Origin: Pseudomonadota bacterium
GTDB taxonomy: Bacteria > Pseudomonadota > Alphaproteobacteria > Rhizobiales > Xanthobacteraceae
NCBI GenBank assembly: GCA_023423415.1
Contig: JAFAFP010000054.1
Coordinates: 1-10,112, forward strand
Direction of reading: 5' to 3'
DNA length: 10,112 bases
A model generated the notes under the pieces. The model saw only the letters and a program-made list of their open reading frames with translations. It did no database searches and was not told where the DNA came from. The translations under genes and the position numbers were made by a program. Shown in pieces: positions 6,586 through 10,112 of this stretch (within the stretch, counting starts at the first letter, position 1; every line of letters starts with the position of its first letter).

Positions 6586-7137
6586 TTGAAACAGAAAATG
6601 CTCGCAGGCGAATTGTATCGCGCCGACGATCCCGAGATTCAGGCCGATCAAACCGCCGCACGCGCGTGGATGGTTCGCTACAACGGCTCGCTCGGCAGCT
6701 CCGACGACGAGCGCCGGTCGCTGCTGCGCGAGCGCTTGCGTGAGGTCGGCGACGACGCCGTGATCCGTCCGCCATTCCATTGCGATTACGGTTTCAACAT
6801 CGCGCTCGGCAAAGGCGTGTTCCTCAACTTCGATTGCGTCATTCTCGATGTGGTGCAGGTGACGATCGGCGACGGCACGCAGATCGGTCCGGCGGTACAG
6901 ATCTATACCGCCGACCATCCGCGCGATGCCGAACTGCGCCGCGCCGGTTACGAATTCGGCCGGCCGGTGAGCATCGGCCGGAATGTCTGGATCGGGGGCG
7001 GCGCGATCATTCTGCCCGGCATCAGCATCGGCGACGATGCCATTGTCGGCGCCGGCAGTGTGGTGACGCGCGATGTCCCGGCCGGCGCGACCGTGGCCGG
7101 CAACCCGGCACGGTTGAAAGCGCAGGCCAAAAGCTGA
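6586..7137 (+). CDS. Hexapeptide-repeat acetyltransferase, maltose O-acetyltransferase / NodL / LacA type
   Basis: This is an acetyl-CoA-dependent O-acetyltransferase of the left-handed beta-helix family. From the TTG at 6586 it has 183 residues, the same length as E. coli Maa as I recall it. It opens with the family's N-terminal helix motif KMLAGELY. CDYGFNIALG and NFDCVILDV follow at about residues 66-90. The catalytic histidine is H111 in YTADHP. Hexapeptide coils (IGRNVWIGGGAIILPG, IGDDAIVGAGSVV) run to the terminal AGNPAR. AAAAGG at 6573-6577 favours the TTG; an ATG at 6598 is the alternative. An upstream ATG at 6490 is rejected because it lies inside the ligM terminator. The acceptor could be a sugar or another hydroxyl compound; no link to aromatic catabolism is evident. 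Terminators bracket it, so it is probably a separate transcription unit. Confidence 0.88.
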   Translation: MKQKMLAGELYRADDPEIQADQTAARAWMVRYNGSLGSSDDERRSLLRERLREVGDDAVIRPPFHCDYGFNIALGKGVFLNFDCVILDVVQVTIGDGTQIGPAVQIYTADHPRDAELRRAGYEFGRPVSIGRNVWIGGGAIILPGISIGDDAIVGAGSVVTRDVPAGATVAGNPARLKAQAKS

Positions 7138-7267
7138 CCCGTCATTGACGCTTCGATCGCTGCGAATGCACGCAGCATCGATTCTTTCACGGCGCTCGAT
7201 CAATTATTTTCAGTCGCTCTCGACTTACCCGGCCTGACGCGGCGCGAGCGAACGACGCAGGCAAAGA

Positions 7268-7301
7268 AAAGCCCCATGCGATGCATGGGGCTTTCTTTCT
7301 T
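7268..7301. terminator. Probable bidirectional intrinsic terminator between the acetyltransferase gene and pcaG
   Basis: GCCCCATGC (7271-7279) pairs perfectly with GCATGGGGC (7283-7291) around a GAT loop. The stem is extended by AAA/TTT and is followed by CTTTCTT on the plus strand and by TTTTCTTT on the minus strand. It can therefore end transcripts from both the acetyltransferase gene and pcaHG. Its core closely resembles the ligM terminator. Confidence 0.78.
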
Positions 7302-7305
7302 ATCC

Positions 7306-7426
7306 TTCCCCGCCTGCGGGGAGGGTGGCGAGCGATAGCGAACCGGGTGGGGAAACTGCTGAATGAAAAACAACCCCACCCGCCTTCTCGCTGGGCGAGA
7401 AGGCACCCTCCCCTTTCAGGGGAGGG
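7306..7426. repeat. Mosaic of four intergenic palindromes downstream of pcaG
   Basis: Four inverted repeats follow in close order. TCCCCGC/GCGGGGA lies at 7307-7322. CGGGTGGGG/CCCCACCCG lies at 7344-7352 and 7374-7382. GCCTTCTCG/CGAGAAGGC lies at 7382-7390 and 7396-7404. CCCTCCCC/GGGGAGGG lies at 7406-7413 and 7419-7426. The text GGCGAGCGATAGCGAACC between the first two is of a kind dispersed in Hyphomicrobiales intergenic regions (recalled). No gene is visible. The element ends 8 nt from the pcaG stop and may also serve as a 3'-end structure. Confidence 0.7.
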
Positions 7427-7434
7427 ATCAAGCA

Positions 7435-8037
7435 TCACACGTCGAAGAACACCGTCTCCTTGTCGCCCTGCATGTGGACGTCGAAGCGATAAGTATTTCC
7501 GTTTTTCTTGGCGATCAGCGTATCGCGGCGATCGGCCGGCACCAGCTTGAGGATCGGATCGGTCGCATTCGCGGCTTCGCCCTCGAAATACAGACGAGTA
7601 TAAACTTGGCGCAGCATGCCGCGTCCGAAGATGCAGACCATGACATGCGGCGCCTGCATCGTGCCGTTGGGTCCGGCGACCTGTCCCGGCTTCACGGTAT
7701 CGAACGAGAATACGCCGTCCTTGTCGCAAGCCGAACGGCCGTGGCCCTTGAACGCCGCGTTGGAGAGATTGCGGCTACCCGGCTCGTTCGAATAGCGGCC
7801 CTGACCGTCGGCCTGCCAGATTTCCAGCATCGCATCGGGGATCGGCTTGCCGTCGCCGTCATAGATGCCGCCTTCGATGCGGATGCGATCGCCGACGACA
7901 TCTGCCGTAACGAGATTGTCGCCGACCGTTTCCTTCCACGAATAGGTTCCGTCCGGGTCCCACTTGGCGCGGCCTTTCGGCGTCAGGCCGTAAGCATAGA
8001 ACGGACCGACGGTTTGCGATGGGGTGAGTTCAGACAT
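7435..8037 (-). CDS. pcaG: Protocatechuate 3,4-dioxygenase, alpha subunit
   Basis: This is the 200-residue alpha subunit of the intradiol enzyme that opens protocatechuate to 3-carboxy-cis,cis-muconate in the beta-ketoadipate pathway. The N-terminal TPSQTVGPFYAYGL motif (residues 5-18) and the core IYDGDGKPIPDAMLEIWQAD are characteristic. The region around residues 130-151 (APHVMVCIFGRG, TRLYF) is typical of PcaG. The NHIH iron-ligand motif of the beta subunit is replaced here by PHVM, as expected, because the alpha subunit does not hold the iron. The ATG at 8037 overlaps the pcaH stop as TGATG, which implies translational coupling and a 1:1 subunit ratio. A TTG one codon upstream is also in frame but less likely. 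It is the last gene before a bidirectional terminator. Confidence 0.95.
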   Translation of the reverse strand: MSELTPSQTVGPFYAYGLTPKGRAKWDPDGTYSWKETVGDNLVTADVVGDRIRIEGGIYDGDGKPIPDAMLEIWQADGQGRYSNEPGSRNLSNAAFKGHGRSACDKDGVFSFDTVKPGQVAGPNGTMQAPHVMVCIFGRGMLRQVYTRLYFEGEAANATDPILKLVPADRRDTLIAKKNGNTYRFDVHMQGDKETVFFDV

Positions 8038-8738
8038 CAATCCATATCCTCAGGTGTTTTGTCGCGGCCGCGCAGAACGATATCGAAACGGAAGCACAGC
8101 GCCCAGTCGGGGACCGTGTTCTCGAGGTCGAAGGTCGAGACCATGCGTGCACGATCGCGTTCGTCGGTCACCGAATTGAAGATCGGATCGAACGGGAACA
8201 GGTAGTCGCCCGGGAAATACATCTGCGTCACCAGACGCGACAGGAACGAATGCCCGAACACCGAGAAGTGGATGTGGTTCGGACGCCAGGCATTGTGGTG
8301 ATTGCCCCACGGATAGGCGCCCGGCTTGACCGTGATGAACTTGTAATAGCCGTTCTTGTCGGTGACGGTGCGGCCGGCTCCGGTGAAGTTCGGATCGAGC
8401 GGCGCCGGATGCTGATCGACAAGATGCACATAGCGGCCGCAGGCATTGGCCTGCCACAGCTCGACCAGCGAGTCGGCCACCGGGCGCTTGTCCTCATCAA
8501 GCACATGACCATGCACGATGATGCGTTCGCCCAGCGGCTCGCCCTTGCCCTGCTTGGTCAGATCGTTGTCGTTTTCCTGAATCGCATTATGGCCATAGAT
8601 CGGCCCGGTCATTTCCGACAGCGTATGCGGCATCAGGATCAGCGGCTTGGTCGGCGCGCGCTTCACCGTGCTCTTGTAGTCCGGTGACAGATGCTTCGGG
8701 TAGGCGCTGAGCCCATCCCGCGGGTAGATCAGAGACAT
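8037..8738 (-). CDS. pcaH: Protocatechuate 3,4-dioxygenase, beta (catalytic, iron-binding) subunit
   Basis: This 233-residue subunit carries the non-haem ferric site of protocatechuate 3,4-dioxygenase. All four iron ligands are visible with the family's exact spacing: Y103 (CGRYVH), Y142 (GAYPWGNH), and H155 and H157 (RPNHIHFS). The active-site arginine R152 is also present. These correspond to Y408, Y447, H460, H462 and R457 in the usual Pseudomonas numbering. The length and the N-terminal extension (residues 1-60, with YPKHLSPDYKST) are those of PcaH rather than of catechol or hydroxyquinol dioxygenases. A GAGGAACG ribosome site precedes the ATG. It is followed directly by pcaG. Its substrate protocatechuate would be the product of the nearby LigM acting on vanillate. 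Confidence 0.96.
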   Translation of the reverse strand: MSLIYPRDGLSAYPKHLSPDYKSTVKRAPTKPLILMPHTLSEMTGPIYGHNAIQENDNDLTKQGKGEPLGERIIVHGHVLDEDKRPVADSLVELWQANACGRYVHLVDQHPAPLDPNFTGAGRTVTDKNGYYKFITVKPGAYPWGNHHNAWRPNHIHFSVFGHSFLSRLVTQMYFPGDYLFPFDPIFNSVTDERDRARMVSTFDLENTVPDWALCFRFDIVLRGRDKTPEDMD

Positions 8739-8765
8739 CTTGTTCGTTCCTCGTCTGGTAGCCGC

Positions 8766-8830
8766 TCATTCCCGCGAAAGCGGGAATCCAGATTCTTTAA
8801 TCATGCTGGCTCCCCGCCTTCGCGGGGACG
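8766..8830. repeat. Two-hairpin palindromic repeat between pcaF and pcaH
   Basis: ATTCCCGC-GAAA-GCGGGAAT (8768-8787) is an 8-bp stem with a GAAA tetraloop. It is followed after 23 nt by TCCCCGC-CTTC-GCGGGGA (8811-8828). The pair resembles dispersed alphaproteobacterial elements of the CATTCCCGCGAAAGCGGGAAT kind (recalled). It fills most of the 111-nt gap between pcaF and pcaH. It could reduce read-through or protect the pcaF mRNA end, so pcaF and pcaHG may be expressed at different levels. Confidence 0.75.
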
Positions 8831-8849
8831 AGCGGAATATTAAAACACC

Positions 8850-10055
8850 TCACACGCGTTCGAGCGCGAGCGACACACCCTGCCCGACGCCGACGCACAT
8901 GGTCGCGAGCGCTTTCTTGCCGCCACGCTTCTCAAGTCCGTGGGCTGCGGTCATCGCGATGCGTGCGCCGGACATCCCGAGCGGATGACCGAGTGCGATC
9001 GCGCCGCCATGCGGGTTGACGTGCTCGGCATCGTCGGGAAGCCCGAGTTGCCGCATCACAGCCAAGCCTTGCGAGGCGAAAGCTTCATTGAGCTCGATCA
9101 AATCGAAGTCGGAAATCTTCAAACCGAGCTTTTCCATCAGCTTGCGGGTCGAGGGCACCGGGCCGATGCCCATGATGCGCGGCGGCACGCCGGCCGATGC
9201 CATGCCCAAAATCCTGGCGCGCGGCGTGAGGCCGTACTTCTTCACCGCGGCTTCCGAGGCGAGGATCATGGCGGCGGCGCCGTCATTCACACCCGATGCG
9301 TTGCCGGCGGTAACGGAGCCGTTCTCGCGGAGCGTCTTCAGCTTGGCAAGTGCTTCTGCCGTGGTGTCGGGGCGCATATGCTCGTCGGCATCGAACACAA
9401 TCACTTCACCCCGCTTCTTGCCGGGCACTTCCACCGGAATGATCTCTTCGGCGAAGTAGCCGGCCGCCTGTGCCGCGCCGGCACGCTGCTGCGAGCGCAG
9501 GGCAAAGGCATCCTGGTCGGCGCGCGCCACCTGGAATTCCTCAGCGACGTTCTCGCCGGTCTCCGGCATCGAATCGACGCCATACTGCTTCTTCATCAGC
9601 GGATTGATGAAGCGCCAGCCGATCGTGGTGTCGAAGATATCGGCCGAGCGCGCGAACGCTTCACCGGCCTTGCCCATCACGAACGGCGCGCGCGTCATCG
9701 ATTCCACACCGCCGGCAATGGCGAAGTCGATCTCGCCCGCGCGGATACCACGCGCCGCGTCGCCAATTGCGTTGAGGCCGGATGCACAAAGACGGTTCAC
9801 GGTAATGCCAGGGACGGAATCCGGAACGCCCGCCAGCAGCAACGCCATGCGGGCGACGTTACGATTGTCCTCGCCGGCCTGATTGGCGCAGCCATAGATC
9901 ACTTCATCGAGCGCCGCCCAGTCGATGTTTGGGTTGCGCTTCATCAACGCCTTGATCGGCGCGGCAGCAAGGTCGTCGGTCCGCACCTTGGAGAGCGAGC
10001 CGCCATAACGGCCGATGGCAGTGCGGGCCGCGTCGCACAGAAAAACGTCACGCAT
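8850..10055 (-). CDS. pcaF: Beta-ketoadipyl-CoA thiolase (3-oxoadipyl-CoA thiolase), acetyl-CoA acyltransferase family
   Basis: This 401-residue thiolase would cleave 3-oxoadipyl-CoA with CoA to succinyl-CoA and acetyl-CoA, the last step of the beta-ketoadipate pathway. The catalytic residues are present: nucleophile C90 (VNRLCASGLNA), H357 (GGAIALGHPLG) and C387 (MCVGVGQG). The GGVESMTRAPFVM segment (about residues 115-127) and the YGVDSMPETGENVAE segment (about 158-172) are typical of PcaF/PaaJ-type thiolases. I chose the ATG at 10055 because AAAGG lies about 10 nt upstream; a TTG two codons earlier is possible. It lies upstream of pcaHG in the same direction, which supports the pca assignment over a phenylacetate or general acetyl-CoA acetyltransferase. 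The CoA-transferase genes pcaIJ are not in the window and may lie beyond the right edge. Confidence 0.88.
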   Translation of the reverse strand: MRDVFLCDAARTAIGRYGGSLSKVRTDDLAAAPIKALMKRNPNIDWAALDEVIYGCANQAGEDNRNVARMALLLAGVPDSVPGITVNRLCASGLNAIGDAARGIRAGEIDFAIAGGVESMTRAPFVMGKAGEAFARSADIFDTTIGWRFINPLMKKQYGVDSMPETGENVAEEFQVARADQDAFALRSQQRAGAAQAAGYFAEEIIPVEVPGKKRGEVIVFDADEHMRPDTTAEALAKLKTLRENGSVTAGNASGVNDGAAAMILASEAAVKKYGLTPRARILGMASAGVPPRIMGIGPVPSTRKLMEKLGLKISDFDLIELNEAFASQGLAVMRQLGLPDDAEHVNPHGGAIALGHPLGMSGARIAMTAAHGLEKRGGKKALATMCVGVGQGVSLALERV

Positions 10056-10074
10056 GGTCAATCTACCTTTCTTG

Positions 10075-10112
10075 CTCCCCTTCCCCCCGCGAGCGAAGCG
10101 AGTGGTGGGGAG
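10075..10112. repeat. Partial intergenic palindrome at the right edge, upstream of pcaF
   Basis: CTCCCC (10075-10080) and GGGGAG (10107-10112) are inverted around a GC-rich centre containing GCGAGCGAAGCGAG. It resembles the GGCGAGCGATAGCGAA core of the mosaic after pcaG. The window ends inside it, so the full element and any pcaF promoter cannot be judged. Confidence 0.5.

Noticed and set aside
7306..7426. CRISPR-like array in the repeat mosaic
   Set aside because: The four palindromes differ from each other in sequence and have no uniform repeat and spacer lengths. They are an intergenic palindromic element.
7187..8205. Open frames on both strands overlapping the pcaG 3' end and the palindrome mosaic
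   Set aside because: They run through repeats and hairpins, have no ribosome sites and show no conserved motif; pcaG explains the coding signal.
8037..8738. Catechol or hydroxyquinol 1,2-dioxygenase for the intradiol dioxygenase genes
   Set aside because: Two adjacent subunits of 200 and 233 residues with PcaG- and PcaH-specific N-terminal motifs indicate protocatechuate 3,4-dioxygenase. Catechol-type enzymes are single chains of about 300 residues with a helical linker domain.
1..10112. tRNA, rRNA, insertion sequences, prophage or defence genes
   Set aside because: None was seen. All coding capacity is explained by metabolic, transport and regulatory genes.

Overview
The window looks like a chromosomal aromatic-catabolism region of a GC-rich alphaproteobacterium. 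Hyphomicrobiales of the Bradyrhizobium / Rhodopseudomonas / Xanthobacteraceae kind are the best guess. This rests on codon usage, the flavour of the proteins and small GC-rich palindromic intergenic repeats. No ribosomal RNA or other decisive taxonomic marker is present, so the organism is an inference.

Left part (39-4758, all minus strand). In transcription order this holds a GntR/FCD regulator (4758-3997), a short MetE-core protein with a complete zinc site (3944-2835), and two tandem paralogous Leu/Ile/Val-type (Peripla_BP_6) periplasmic solute-binding proteins (2665-1394 and 1307-39). A perfect 11-bp hairpin lies between the two binding-protein genes. No permease or ATPase gene of the transporter is visible.

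Middle part (4759-7300). A 289-bp divergent control region carries two TGTATACA palindromes 115 bp apart, the kind of site an FCD-type GntR protein binds. On the plus strand follow a LigM-type tetrahydrofolate-dependent aryl O-demethylase (5048-6451), an intrinsic terminator, a maltose O-acetyltransferase-like hexapeptide-repeat enzyme (TTG start, 6586-7137) and a second, very similar, probably bidirectional terminator.

Right part (7301-10112, minus strand). 3-oxoadipyl-CoA thiolase (pcaF) is followed by the beta and alpha subunits of protocatechuate 3,4-dioxygenase (pcaH, pcaG, joined by a TGATG overlap). Palindromic repeat elements lie before pcaF, between pcaF and pcaH, and after pcaG.

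How it may work together (inference). The binding proteins capture lignin-derived methoxylated aromatic acids. LigM moves the methyl group of vanillate (or a relative) to tetrahydrofolate, giving protocatechuate and 5-methyl-THF. PcaHG opens the protocatechuate ring and PcaF performs the last thiolytic step to succinyl-CoA and acetyl-CoA. The MetE-core protein, encoded just across the control region from ligM, is a candidate for disposing of the methyl group as methionine and so regenerating folate. The GntR protein probably controls both divergent units. The individual families are known. The combination of LigM, a MetE-core protein and twin binding proteins under one FCD regulator is the most interesting thing here.
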